DNA of 64,000 bases from Porticoccus sp038143955 (GCA_038143955.1 JAYQMT010000004.1:1-64000), one strand, 5' to 3'; shown: positions 36,951-45,413, numbered from the stretch's first letter. The notes: generated by a model not told the origin, from the sequence alone. Program-made: numbers and translations.

Positions 36951-37120
36951 AACATATCCTCCTCGTCTAATACTTTTTGTTGTAATTCCTTTAATGATTC
37001 ATAGGTAGTAAACCAAGAATCTGTTTCGTCTTCTCTGCCCTCCATCTCATTGTAATAAATGTAATCAATAACTTCCTGAATTGATTGCGAGGTGGGTATC
37101 TTGACTAATAATTGTTTCAT
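36947..37120 (-). CDS. Early small protein (57 aa)
   Basis: MKQLLVKIPTSQSIQEVIDY; overlaps neighbours at both ends in an operon starting at 37518. Unknown. Confidence 0.65.
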   Translation of the reverse strand: MKQLLVKIPTSQSIQEVIDYIYYNEMEGREDETDSWFTTYESLKELQQKVLDEEDML

Positions 37121-37518
37121 GACATATAAGCGGTTACTTTGTTGTGGGTTAATAAAACTTCGTCTGCATAGTATACAAAACTTTCGGTGTCCTTGTCAAC
37201 AAAAGTCTCATACTTATACGGGTTGTATGTCACTTCGGTTGGAAACTTGTCTGTGTTTACATTCTCGGCATCCTGGAGGTAGCCCTTGACAAAAGCGTGA
37301 ACATTCTTACGCTTCTCAAGAAGAACATTTTCTCTACCATTAACATCAACATGGAAATAGCAATCCCATAATCCGATGGCTTCGTCTTGTTTAATGTGAG
37401 CTTTAACTAGCCCGTGTTGCTTAACGCTCCAACAATCTTTGTGAAGATTCTTGTAAACATACACAGGTCGATTCTTTTTAATTCTGTATCGTGGGTCTTG
37501 TTGGTTTCTTAGTATCAT
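37117..37518 (-). CDS. Conserved-looking phage protein (133 aa)
   Basis: Beta-rich: NRPVYVYKNLHKDCWSVKQH, CYFHVDVNGRENVLLEKRKN, VHAFVKGYL. The KNVHAFVKG text occurs in several phage proteins I recall. Unknown function. Confidence 0.7.
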   Translation of the reverse strand: MILRNQQDPRYRIKKNRPVYVYKNLHKDCWSVKQHGLVKAHIKQDEAIGLWDCYFHVDVNGRENVLLEKRKNVHAFVKGYLQDAENVNTDKFPTEVTYNPYKYETFVDKDTESFVYYADEVLLTHNKVTAYMS

Positions 37519-37553
37519 GTAAACATAGTAGTGCAGTTTTTAGTTTGGTGCAA
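37519..37553 (-). promoter_or_regulatory. Leaderless promoter of cassette
   Basis: TTGCAC-N17-TACTAT-N6-ATG. Confidence 0.8.
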
Positions 37554-37582
37554 GAAAAAAGTGAATTAAATTGCACTTTGTC

Positions 37583-37654
37583 GTAAGTTGTTGACAGTAA
37601 AGAACTTAGGGTAGCCAGGCTGCCGCAACCCGTTGGCATTCAACGAGTTGCGTA
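37583..37654 (-). repeat. Double-hairpin element, copy 11 (diverged)
   Basis: GTAAGTTGTTGACAGTAAAG, core GTAGCCAGGCTGC, CAACCCGTTGGCATTCAACG / AGTTGCG arm with compensating changes that keep the stem. Confidence 0.65.
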
Positions 37655-37672
37655 ATAATTAAGCAGTTCAGT

Positions 37673-37810
37673 TTAGCCGTTGAAATGCTTGGCTATCAAT
37701 CCTCTAAGAGCAACAGTAGCTTGGCGTTTGTGTTTTCTTTGTCCAAATGACCAGGTTGATTGTTCGCCATCGATAAGTCCGCCAGTAGTGTTTTCACTTG
37801 AGTTATTCAT
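37673..37810 (-). CDS. Early basic small protein (45 aa)
   Basis: MNNSSENTTGGLIDGEQSTW, then FGQRKHKRQATVALRGLIAK. GAAAGGAAAAAA is the ribosome site. Unknown. Confidence 0.6.
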   Translation of the reverse strand: MNNSSENTTGGLIDGEQSTWSFGQRKHKRQATVALRGLIAKHFNG

Positions 37811-37848
37811 TTTTTTCCTTTCGTTAGGTTTATTCTTAATATATATAT

Positions 37849-37877
37849 ACATTAGTCGATTAACGGCCTCATGTCAA
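37849..37877 (-). promoter_or_regulatory. Sigma70 promoter with 5' leader
   Basis: TTGACA-N17-TAATGT about 38 bases before ATG 37810, with a Shine-Dalgarno; not leaderless. Confidence 0.75.
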
Positions 37878-37894
37878 ACTTTTTTTATCTTTTT

Positions 37895-37961
37895 TAAATC
37901 GTTAATTATCAAGGGTTTACGCGAGTCTGGCTGCCACAAATCGTTGATGGACAGCACTTTA
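37895..37961 (-). repeat. Double-hairpin element, copy 12 (diverged)
   Basis: AAATCGTTAATTATCAAGGG, core GCGAGTCTGGCTGCC, AAATCGTTGATGGACAGCAC arm. Confidence 0.6.
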
Positions 37962-38054
37962 TGCAATTTAATTTAATTTTTATATCTAAATTTTTTAATT
38001 ACATTTTTTTTATTATTTGTTTATATTATATTTGATGTCTATATATTTGTAGTA

Positions 38055-38126
38055 TTACTCTTGTGTTTGCGGACCTATGATAAGTATAGTGGCAAAGAAT
38101 ATTACTAGTAGTATTTGTATTAGCAT
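38055..38126 (-). CDS. Possible membrane micropeptide (23 aa)
   Basis: MLIQILLVIFFATILIIGPQ; a single hydrophobic helix. No clear ribosome site, so only tentative. A similar 18-residue frame lies at about 40636-40692. Confidence 0.25.
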   Translation of the reverse strand: MLIQILLVIFFATILIIGPQTQE

Positions 38127-38154
38127 TCGTGTGGGTTCGTAATTATGTTAAACG

Positions 38155-38187
38155 AAAAACCCTCCCGCGCAAGGGGCGCAAGAGGGA
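38155..38187 (-). terminator. Rho-independent terminator
   Basis: Minus strand CCCTC...GCGC...GCGCGG-GAGGG followed by T5. Confidence 0.8.
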
Positions 38188-38201
38188 TAATTATGAAAAA
38201 T

Positions 38202-38456
38202 TTATTGTGCAATATGTAAAGCTATTCTTAAGTTTTCGCAGTCTTTGCCTGAGAGAAACACTTCCCTGCAGTAATCGATATCTTCTGCCTCGACCTTTTC
38301 GATTCGTTGGATTGCTTCCCAAGCACAGACTCTCTCTCGTGGCATTCCGCCCCACTTGATTACAACTCGCATATGCGGAAAGTGGTCGACGATCTCTGCT
38401 AGCTGAACTGAGTTAATGTATCCGAAGTTTGATAGTATATCTTTTAATGTTTTCAT
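38202..38456 (-). CDS. Early protein (84 aa)
   Basis: MKTLKDILSNFGYINSVQLA; contains IKWGGMPRERVCAWEAIQRI. Monocistronic: leaderless promoter before, terminator after. Unknown. Confidence 0.7.
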   Translation of the reverse strand: MKTLKDILSNFGYINSVQLAEIVDHFPHMRVVIKWGGMPRERVCAWEAIQRIEKVEAEDIDYCREVFLSGKDCENLRIALHIAQ

Positions 38457-38491
38457 GATACTACTATAACCAGGAAAGATTCAGCTGTCAA
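38457..38491 (-). promoter_or_regulatory. Leaderless sigma70 promoter
   Basis: TTGACA-N17-TATAGT-N6-ATG. Confidence 0.85.
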
Positions 38492-38493
38492 AC

Positions 38494-38532
38494 AAAAAAC
38501 CCCCTTCGTTAAGAAAAGAAAACGAAGGGGGG
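38494..38532 (-). terminator. Strong rho-independent terminator after RNA candidate
   Basis: Minus strand AACGAAGGGGG / CCCCCTTCGTT stem followed by T6. No gene lies directly upstream; the structured region at 38536-38790 does. Confidence 0.85.
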
Positions 38533-38535
38533 TTA

Positions 38536-38790
38536 AGGAGGGACGATGAGATAAACAAAATGGTGTGGGGAGGGGTTACTGAATACCCTCAAGTTTTCGG
38601 CGTGAACATCAGTTCATGGTGTACCTACTTCCAACCACAAATCAGACATGGTAATTTGTCATCGGCTCATCCGATTGGACTCTACCGCCCCACCACAGGG
38701 GATTTGCATACCTTAACCCGCTCACGACAGGTTTATTCGGTCACCCACAGGATGTCTCCGTCGAGAACATCCAAAGTATTTAAATTTTAA
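38536..38790 (-). ncRNA. Candidate structured non-coding RNA
   Basis: More GC-rich than its surroundings, no convincing gene, and followed by its own terminator. At least seven local helices: 38570-38590 (GAGGG/CCCTC), 38603-38616 (TGAAC/GTTCA), 38637-38659 (ACAAAT/ATTTGT), 38661-38675 (ATCGG/CCGAT), 38688-38701 (CCCC/GGGG), 38715-38733 (AACC/GGTT), 38750-38772 (GGATGT-CTC/GAG-ACATCC). Matches no RNA class I know. A 76-residue plus-strand frame at 38560-38790 is the alternative. Confidence 0.5.
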
Positions 38791-38869
38791 AGAACAAAAA
38801 TATTGAGGCTATTTTATTTATTTGAGTCACCTCTTCTCAAATTATGTTCATGAATAAATTATTTGAAAC

Positions 38870-39013
38870 CTACTTCTTAACAAATTTCGGAACATCACAT
38901 AAATAGCAAGGTCCGTGCCCCGCTTTTGGGCAACTATGTGATTCGGGTTTGTGGATGCTCAAGTCGGGCTTTGCGCATCCTGCAAGTAAAGTTAATAATA
39001 CAATTAATCTCAT
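38870..39013 (-). CDS. Small lipoprotein (47 aa)
   Basis: MRLIVLLTLLAGCAKPDLSI has a signal peptide with lipobox LAGC, followed by a Cys/His-rich mature part (SHSCPKAGHGPCYLCDV). A membrane-attached phage protein; an Rz1-type spanin is possible, but the four mature cysteines are unusual. Confidence 0.7.
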   Translation of the reverse strand: MRLIVLLTLLAGCAKPDLSIHKPESHSCPKAGHGPCYLCDVPKFVKK

Positions 39014-39050
39014 TGTTATATATAATACTATATTATTTGTTATTTGTCAA
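39014..39050 (-). promoter_or_regulatory. Leaderless sigma70 promoter
   Basis: TTGACA-N17-TATTAT-N8-ATG. Confidence 0.75.
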
Positions 39051-39053
39051 CTA

Positions 39054-39317
39054 TTATTTTGTATTTAGTTGATTTTTATTTAGCTTTCTTAATTCCTTTA
39101 ATAATTCTTTTATTTTAAACCAACTTTTATCTGCGGGAAATAACTCCGCATGATAATTACTCTGAGTAGAGCGATATAAATCATTAGCAAACTCTTCTAA
39201 TTTAACTAATTTAACCAACATTAATTCTTTGTTGGTTAATTTTTCATATAGCTCTTCATTGGTTGCGAAGAGACTAACATCAGGATGATCACCGATTTTC
39301 TTGATTGATGCGTCCAT
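39054..39317 (-). CDS. Early helical protein (87 aa)
   Basis: MDASIKKIGDHPDVSLFATN; ATG overlaps the previous stop. Helical, leucine/lysine-rich. Unknown. Confidence 0.65.
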   Translation of the reverse strand: MDASIKKIGDHPDVSLFATNEELYEKLTNKELMLVKLVKLEEFANDLYRSTQSNYHAELFPADKSWFKIKELLKELRKLNKNQLNTK

Positions 39318-39508
39318 TATGCTACCCCCTTTGCCTGTTTATTAGCAAGAATTTTTTGTAGTTTTAAATCTGCTTCTCGTTGTTGAGCTAGAATACCTTC
39401 GGTTGCTTCGTTGTACCCCAAGAACCTGCGTGTGAAAGCGAATGGGTCTTTGCCCTTTACTTTATTCATTACTGCTGTTGCTCGTGCGCATTTTGCTATA
39501 TTTGCCAT
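39317..39508 (-). CDS. Early basic protein (63 aa)
   Basis: MANIAKCARATAVMNKVKGK, ends ILANKQAKGVA. AAGGAGG ribosome site. Unknown. Confidence 0.7.
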   Translation of the reverse strand: MANIAKCARATAVMNKVKGKDPFAFTRRFLGYNEATEGILAQQREADLKLQKILANKQAKGVA

Positions 39509-39541
39509 AATTTTTCCTCCTTGTTTGATGTTAATAGAACT

Positions 39542-39570
39542 ACATTAGACTAAAACAAATCACTTGTCAA
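39542..39570 (-). promoter_or_regulatory. Sigma70 promoter with 5' leader
   Basis: TTGACA-N17-TAATGT, ~33 bases before ATG 39508. Confidence 0.8.
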
Positions 39571-39644
39571 CATACTTTTTTATCTTTTTAATATAAACTA
39601 TTGTAAAAAATTTTTCGTAATATTATTTTGTGTACTTTGTTTTG

Positions 39645-39839
39645 ATGAGAAAGAAAATTATTAATTATTTGGTGAATAGTTTATTGGGTTCTATGGTGTT
39701 GTATTGGGTGAATGGCACTCCCGAAAAGCGTTTATTTCGGATTAAGGAGTTAGCAAGTCACATTTACAACAAGATGGGCGCGAAAGAAAAGAAAGATTTA
39801 TTTGATAAAATTAAATCAGATACTAAGCCCCCGATGTAA
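39645..39839 (+). CDS. Plus-strand small protein (64 aa)
   Basis: MRKKIINYLVNSLLGSMVLY; a hydrophobic N-terminus then basic. A GTG start at 39630 is also possible; TTGTAA-N17-TATTTT lies just upstream. One of the few plus-strand genes here. Confidence 0.5.
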   Translation: MRKKIINYLVNSLLGSMVLYWVNGTPEKRLFRIKELASHIYNKMGAKEKKDLFDKIKSDTKPPM

Positions 39840-39857
39840 TTCGACTTTTTATTTTGT

Positions 39858-40160
39858 CTAATTATTTGGGTAATCACCCTCAACTATCTCTCTGTCCTGC
39901 ATGAGATCATTAACATAATAGTTATTTGTAAAAATATCTTTTACATTTTTACCTTTATTTGTTAAATTATTTAATTCTTTTTTTATTTCAGTTATTTGGG
40001 CTTCTACTAATTTAAATGCCCCTGCTTTATTTGTCTTCTCTCCTGTTGTAATATTATTTAGCAGTTGGTCATCTGTAATCTCCCTGTCCATCTTCTCCAT
40101 CTCTTTCCTCAGCGCTAATATTAAATCAAGTTTCTCATTTATTTGTCTTGCGATACTCAT
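39858..40160 (-). CDS. Early helical protein (100 aa)
   Basis: MSIARQINEKLDLILALRKE chosen because the promoter ends seven bases before this ATG. Coiled-coil rich, with a C-terminal FTNNYYVNDLM. Unknown. Confidence 0.65.
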   Translation of the reverse strand: MSIARQINEKLDLILALRKEMEKMDREITDDQLLNNITTGEKTNKAGAFKLVEAQITEIKKELNNLTNKGKNVKDIFTNNYYVNDLMQDREIVEGDYPNN

Positions 40161-40195
40161 GCCTACCATAATAGCATAAGCAACAAACAAGTCAA
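40161..40195 (-). promoter_or_regulatory. Leaderless sigma70 promoter
   Basis: TTGACT-N16-TATTAT-N7-ATG. Confidence 0.7.
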
Positions 40196-40247
40196 ACACA
40201 AAATTATAATTTATTATTTGATAAAATTTTATTTATAATTATTTAGT

Positions 40248-40475
40248 TTATTGTAATTTATTTTTTATGTATTTAATCGGGGGCAATAGTAAAACTATAT
40301 TTGTGCTTAATCCCGCTTGAAGCGCAAAAGGCTTGTCAATATGCATGACAGGTCTTATTTCGTCTTCACCTTCTATCCACTCGCATCCACTAAACAAATA
40401 GGTTTCTGCAAGCTCCTTGAACCCTTTCTCGACCCATTCTTCAATATGCGCAACACTTTTCTCTGTTATGTCCAC
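40248..40475 (-). CDS. Early protein (75 aa, GTG start)
   Basis: GTG 40475 opens MDITEKSVAHIEEWVEKGFK. Ends in a basic hydrophobic tail. Unknown. Confidence 0.55.
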   Translation of the reverse strand: MDITEKSVAHIEEWVEKGFKELAETYLFSGCEWIEGEDEIRPVMHIDKPFALQAGLSTNIVLLLPPIKYIKNKLQ

Positions 40476-40718
40476 ATTTTATAATAAGCTAGAATATGCC
40501 AAATAACATTAAAAAATATTAAAAACAATTAAAATAGTTTATTATATATTAAAATTTGTATAATTATTTCGGGGCTATTTATTTGTTTTGCAATCTGCTT
40601 TATGCCCGATTTATTTGAAAAAATATTATTTATAATTAATTCTTTATTAAAATATAAGCAAAAAATAATGTCAGTAATATAGATAAAAGCATTTTATTTG
40701 ATTAAAATTTTATTCAAA
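40476..40718. other. AT-rich gap
   Basis: No supported gene; only a tiny minus-strand hydrophobic frame (MLLSILLTLFFAYILIKN) at about 40636-40692. Confidence 0.4.
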
Positions 40719-40904
40719 TTATTTGTCAATTGGAAATCCAAATTTATTTCTTGTTTGTTTATTTTCATTTTGTTTATTATTTTTATTATAAAAAAATTTA
40801 TTTGCAATTATTTTGCTTAATACATTAAAATTTGTTTTTAGTTTATTTATTAATTTACTTATTAAACTTTCTCTTCTATATAATTTAGTTTTTATTTTGT
40901 TCAT
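40719..40904 (-). CDS. Possible basic protein (61 aa)
   Basis: MNKIKTKLYRRESLISKLIN; very K/N-rich in an AT-rich region, so it may be chance. Confidence 0.35.
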   Translation of the reverse strand: MNKIKTKLYRRESLISKLINKLKTNFNVLSKIIANKFFYNKNNKQNENKQTRNKFGFPIDK

Positions 40905-41052
40905 TTTCTTTTACAATAAATTAAATTTAAAAAATTTTTTATAAAATTAAGTTTGCCACACCACATTTCAATCTATATTTATTAATTTACCTTTAATTTT
41001 AATATTATACTATATATTGTTTATTATTTACTCTATATATAAGTATTGTATG

Positions 41053-41205
41053 TATAATGTATTAAAGTATGAGTGGAATTATATTTTGGGGCGAATGAAA
41101 TTAAAAGGTTGATCCGCTTTTATGTGGTTACGGATCGGGTGATGTAACTGACCACAGGAAACGAAATAAACTGCGCCACAATACCCATTAAAGACAAATT
41201 TTTTT
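41053..41205 (+). ncRNA. Candidate pseudoknotted small RNA
   Basis: TATAAT at 41053-41058, then a compact fold. Outer stem GGCG (41090-41093)/CGCC (41074+100: 41174-41177) encloses stem 1 GATCCG (41111-41116)/CGGATC (41131-41136). The loop GTGG-TTA (41124-41130) pairs outside with TAA-CTGA-CCAC (41145-41155), forming an H-type pseudoknot. A T7 run follows at ~41199. No gene fits. Not a class I recognise. Confidence 0.45.
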
Positions 41206-41225
41206 ATTATATAATTACAATTTTA

Positions 41226-41438
41226 TTAATCTTCAATTAAACCTTTTTTAAATTCATATTCTTTTAATAACCTAAACAATTCTCCTGTCAGTCTACTTGG
41301 TTCATTTAGCAAATCTTTATGTTTTTTGGCATAATCAATGTCTTTTAATTTCTTTATTTCAACATCTTTACTTGCTTTAAAACTTGCGTCACGAAAAGCG
41401 ATACAAGTATTTATAATCTTTTCTTCTAAACTAGACAT
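41226..41438 (-). CDS. Early helical protein (70 aa)
   Basis: MSSLEEKIINTCIAFRDASF; directly downstream of rIIB. Unknown. Confidence 0.65.
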   Translation of the reverse strand: MSSLEEKIINTCIAFRDASFKASKDVEIKKLKDIDYAKKHKDLLNEPSRLTGELFRLLKEYEFKKGLIED

Positions 41439-41447
41439 AATAATTAT

Positions 41448-42608
41448 TCAAATACTTTTTAATAAATATAATGGAGTATCGCCATTATCATCTTCAACTG
41501 AATAACCCATGTCCTCTACAATGCCTAAAATTTCGTTACAAGTTAATTTTGCTCGTCTGCAAACTTTTAAATCAGCAATGTTCTTCAAGGTTGGATTGAT
41601 GTCCTCACCATGCTTGAAGTTAAGATAGTGTCGGATTGGTTCTATGTAATCTTTTTCAGTTTGATCCATGTCTTCGACTTCTTCGCTACTATCATTATAG
41701 TCAAGCCCCGAACCATCATCTACATTTGAATCTTCTTCATCATAATAATCTTCTTCATCGACATAATCAGAATCTTCATCTTCATAATCCGAATCATATT
41801 CATCATCTGATCCATAAATAGGCTTATTGGCTTCATAGACAGGTTTATTTAACTCTTTTCTTGTGTCAGTAATATCAGAGATCACCTTGTACTTAGAAAC
41901 ACGCAACTTCTGAAAGTTGCAATCAGTTGGTACTGATACTGCATCAGCAGGGTCAAACTCAACAACAAGCAATCTGCCATTTTCTCCTGCCCACTCGTTA
42001 GCATAATCGTATGAACCGACATGAAGACCAAAAGAACAATGATTATCCTTGTTGTCATCTACGCATCTACGAGCAACTTCGATTGTTGCGCCAACCTCAT
42101 TGAGAATTTGGTGACGATCATTGGTTTCGCCTTGCAGTACAATTGTATCTGCATTGCCTGTTGTACTCCAATAGTTGGATTGTACACCTTTGTAGCCCAA
42201 GATTTTACCTTCGGGAGTGTTGGCTAATGACTTGTAACTCATAAAAGAATACAATTCATTGACTGAATTAGCGCTTGGGTTAGACTGCAAGCGAGTAATA
42301 AAGTTGGTTAGAGGAGCAGAATCTTTCATTCCTGCTCGCAACATTTCAATAAGTTTGTCTACAACAACACCATGCAAGCGATGACCTTTGTAGTAAACAA
42401 CTTCGTCCTTGACTTCAATGTCACCTTCGACAAAGTTCTCAACCGCCTTGGCAATGTCAATGAGATCACCTAGATCATCATATCTAGCTTCAAGAATTGC
42501 TTTCTTGGCAAGGTTAAAGTTAGCATGGTCTTTGCGCAAGGTATAAGGTTTACCTTCCCAAAAGATTGTGAGTGAATTTTCAGTTAATTGATATGGTACT
42601 TGTTTCAT
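41448..42608 (-). CDS. rIIB: rIIB-like protein (386 aa)
   Basis: Matches the T4 rIIB core from memory: SLTIFWEGKPYTLRKDHANF, AVENFVEGDIEVKDEVVYYK, LHGVVVDKLIEMLRAG, NELYSFMSYKSL, GYKGVQSNYWS and CSFGLHVGSYDYANEW, then VVEFDPADAVSVPTDCNFQK. It lacks T4's N-terminal HTH part but has a long acidic linker (Asp/Glu/Tyr-rich, residues ~265-315) and a C-terminal domain not in T4. Downstream of rIIA, as in T4. In T4 rIIA/rIIB act at the membrane against the lambda Rex exclusion system and affect lysis. Confidence 0.85.
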   Translation of the reverse strand: MKQVPYQLTENSLTIFWEGKPYTLRKDHANFNLAKKAILEARYDDLGDLIDIAKAVENFVEGDIEVKDEVVYYKGHRLHGVVVDKLIEMLRAGMKDSAPLTNFITRLQSNPSANSVNELYSFMSYKSLANTPEGKILGYKGVQSNYWSTTGNADTIVLQGETNDRHQILNEVGATIEVARRCVDDNKDNHCSFGLHVGSYDYANEWAGENGRLLVVEFDPADAVSVPTDCNFQKLRVSKYKVISDITDTRKELNKPVYEANKPIYGSDDEYDSDYEDEDSDYVDEEDYYDEEDSNVDDGSGLDYNDSSEEVEDMDQTEKDYIEPIRHYLNFKHGEDINPTLKNIADLKVCRRAKLTCNEILGIVEDMGYSVEDDNGDTPLYLLKSI

Positions 42609-42638
42609 GTTTTCTGTTTTATAATTAATAATATGAAT

Positions 42639-42667
42639 ACTCTAATAAATTTCAAATGACTTGTCAA
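42639..42667 (-). promoter_or_regulatory. Sigma70 promoter with 5' leader (rIIB)
   Basis: TTGACA-N17-TAGAGT, 30 bases before ATG 42608. Confidence 0.85.
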
Positions 42668-42702
42668 CATTTTTTTTTAAAAAGACAGAGAGAGAGGGGA
42701 AG

Positions 42703-45000
42703 TCACGACCCCTCTCCCTCTTTCATATCACACAAGGAAATATATTCAAAAAGAGTTTCGTTGGTTACATTTTTGTCATTGTCTTTCTTTAGGTTGATCC
42801 AATTATTGACATGACTTGTAACAATTTTAAGTAAAGGATAATTTTCATCAAGTAATTTAAACTCTTGCATAACTGATTCTGCATCAACTTTTGTATCCAA
42901 TACATCATCTAACCATTCTTTATCACCTAGCTCAACTACATTGATTGCAACGCTAAATTTACGATCAGTTTCTTTTTCTTCCATAAGAAGATTCCAATTC
43001 TCTGCGCAACGAGCAAACAAATGATCATCAAAAAGAGAAATATCAAATGTAGTATTGGTAAAAACTTGACCATAACTCCAACGATATTCACCAAAATTAT
43101 TATTGGTAGATTTTCTGAATTGAATTACCTTGTATGCTGATTGACATTCCTTCTTGTTATTGCGAATGATATTCTTGCAGTAGTCAAGATAAAAATCAAA
43201 GAATGATACCCATGTACTTTTATCCAATTTCTTTACATCACTTGCACGAACACCGAATAATTGAAGATTTTTTTCGTCTGAATTATCTTCAGCATTTTTA
43301 CGAATCCCTCTAGTGATTTTGTAAACTCTGTCAAGATCATAAGATTCACTATCAACTTTGTAGTTTTTGATTGGAACATAAATGATTTTTCCATTGACAG
43401 AACCTTCAACTTCGTCTAGCTCAAGTGAATTGATTGGTTCGTTGACATTTTGCCAATAATCTGCATTGCGATAAGCATAGGAAGATTTATCCATTCTCAT
43501 CTTGAACAATGGAATAGAAGCACGACTTGTACCCGAAACTTTATTGCGAACAATTTTTTCTTTATCTACTTGAGAAGAATATCTTTTGTGCTTTGCGTCA
43601 ACAAGATCAAATTGCCAATTATCATAAAATTCTGATTTACCGCATTCAGATGTTGGATGAACAACATAAACACCTTTGAGGTCGGGTAAATCGTTCATCA
43701 ATGTACGAACTCTAAGGTTGTTGCCATGAGATGAATCAATATCTTGAATCATCACAAGATAATCATCTTGAACATAGATGCGATTTGTTTTAGTGGCTTT
43801 TACCTTAAATCCATTACGAGAATCTTTATCTTCAATTTTCTCGTAATCAGTAATAATTAAATCATCTTGAAATTGATAATCCCTAGTGAATGTAGCATCT
43901 TCAATTTTCATGCCATTCCATTCGAAACTATTCTCGAAAACACCTCTGACTTGGTAAGGCAAGGCATTAATAACTTTAGCGTAGTTTCTCTTTGCGTCCC
44001 ACAAGTCTTCACTATCAGCAAGTTTTTTCTTTTGCAATAGTTTGAATGTCTTGACTAACTTTGTAAAGAATCGCACAAATTTCTTTTTGAGTTGCTTTGT
44101 TGTACTCTAAGGACTCACGACTATGGTGCAATCTTACTGAACCGATAGGAGCGCGAAAGTAAAAATTACTTTGCGATAAAAGTTGTTGAATTATCTTGCA
44201 AGCATCTGCATTGGAAACGAAGTTGCTGACATTAATTGAGTTTGGATCAATTGGATAAGCAACTCTACCCATAAGAACATGAGAGTAATAATGTGCATAA
44301 CCATACCCACGATCTTCATCTACGAAAAACCATTTGTCAGTTTTACTTGATAAAACTTTTTGTGGAGTTTTAATGAAGTCATCTTCAACACCTAAAAATT
44401 TAGGCATATCAGCATCAGAAAAGAATCGGAAGAAATTTTGAGCAACACTTCTAAACTCGTTACGATCATCTTCGGCAACTGCAACTTCGATACTTAAACC
44501 TGTTGGTTCGTTGCTTGGTTCTTCAAACAACTTGGTGATCTTGGTATCGTCATTTTCATCGACAAATACATTGTATGATGTTTTTACACCATTATGGTAA
44601 GAAACACAAGTGAAGTTGTCGCCATAAGAAAGTGGCGCAAACTTGCCGATACCAAAAGCGCCAATATAATTGTTACTTGTGCGTTTGGTTGACTTGCCAT
44701 ACTTAGAGTAAAGACCAAAAACATCTTCTTGACTAAGTCCACCCCCGAAGTCACGAACTGCGAAAGTTGGATTCATGGAAGTTGGCAACTTGACTTCGAT
44801 CTTGCGATCAATACCTGCTTCTGCGTTTGCATCTAGCGCATTGGCGCTAATCTCTCTAACAACTGCAAGTCTTGTGTTTGAGTAATTGTTGCGCAAAGAG
44901 ATGCAACATAACGCATATCTTCGGCATCAATCGTGCAATTAACTTGGTCGAAATCGTGAGAACTGACTACTTCTTTTGATTTGTTTTGTGTGATGATCAT
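42703..45000 (-). CDS. rIIA: rIIA-like GHKL ATPase (frameshifted, ~765 aa)
   Basis: ATG 45000 has AAGGAAAAC upstream. Adding one T near 44890 gives SLLRNNYSNTRLAVV, and removing one A near 44033 gives AKEKLADSEDLWDAK, yielding one gene. The N-terminus has Bergerat ATPase boxes: REISANALDA (N box), RDFGGGLSQEDVF (G1) and GAFGIGKFAPLSYG (G2). Length is close to T4 rIIA (725 aa) and rIIB follows, supporting the assignment. It is among the largest early genes and has its own promoter. Confidence 0.85.
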
Positions 45001-45035
45001 TTGTTTTCCTTGTGTGTGATTTAAATTATGACATA

Positions 45036-45064
45036 AGTCTAAAATAGTTTTTTATATATGTCAA
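45036..45064 (-). promoter_or_regulatory. Sigma70 promoter with 5' leader (rIIA)
   Basis: TTGACA-N17-TAGACT, ~35 bases before ATG 45000; preceded by AAAAAAAATG as at rIIB. Confidence 0.85.
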
Positions 45065-45072
45065 CATTTTTT

Positions 45073-45216
45073 TTAAGAAAGTTCTTTTGCTACTCTAAGT
45101 AATTGATTTAAACATCCTACTTCTAGTATGTGCATCTGTTCTTGTTCCTGTGTTGTGATTGGATAATTATTAATCTCTAAAATTTTTTGTTCAATTAATT
45201 CTATTACTTCTTTCAT
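45073..45216 (-). CDS. Early small helical protein (47 aa)
   Basis: MKEVIELIEQKILEINNYPI through NQLLRVAKELS. Intact; its end lies just upstream of the rIIA promoter. Unknown. Confidence 0.6.
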   Translation of the reverse strand: MKEVIELIEQKILEINNYPITTQEQEQMHILEVGCLNQLLRVAKELS

Positions 45217-45218
45217 CT

Positions 45219-45413
45219 TTATTGTTCTCTATCTAATTTTCCCCATGTTGATACGCTAAGTGGACTATTATCTAAGAAGTTGGCAAGATTGTCAAGAGAA
45301 TTTTTAATTAAAAACTTATTGTAAGTTATTTTTTCTCCTGTTTTCTCTATCTCTTGCACATAAAGAGTAAAGATTTCTTTAAAAGTTTTTGCATTTTCTA
45401 ATTGCTTAATCAT
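45219..45413 (-). CDS. Early helical protein (64 aa)
   Basis: MIKQLENAKTFKEIFTLYVQ; overlaps the upstream stop. Unknown. Confidence 0.6.
   Translation of the reverse strand: MIKQLENAKTFKEIFTLYVQEIEKTGEKITYNKFLIKNSLDNLANFLDNSPLSVSTWGKLDREQ

Noticed and set aside
27984..37961. CRISPR array
   Set aside because: Repeats are 68-72 bases, about 0.2-1.7 kb apart, separated by genes, with no uniform spacers and no Cas genes.
27984..37961. Insertion sequences or transposon ends
   Set aside because: No transposase, no flanking target duplications; copies are tied to stop codons and promoters.
38536..38790. RNase P, tmRNA, group I intron or hammerhead ribozyme at the structured region
   Set aside because: None of their conserved core sequences could be found on either strand.
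38560..38790. 76-residue plus-strand protein over the RNA candidate
   Set aside because: Opposite to surrounding genes, no promoter of the local type, odd composition, and the region forms many hairpins ending at a minus-strand terminator.
40636..40692. 18-residue hydrophobic micropeptide
   Set aside because: No ribosome site or promoter; AT-rich sequence produces such frames by chance.
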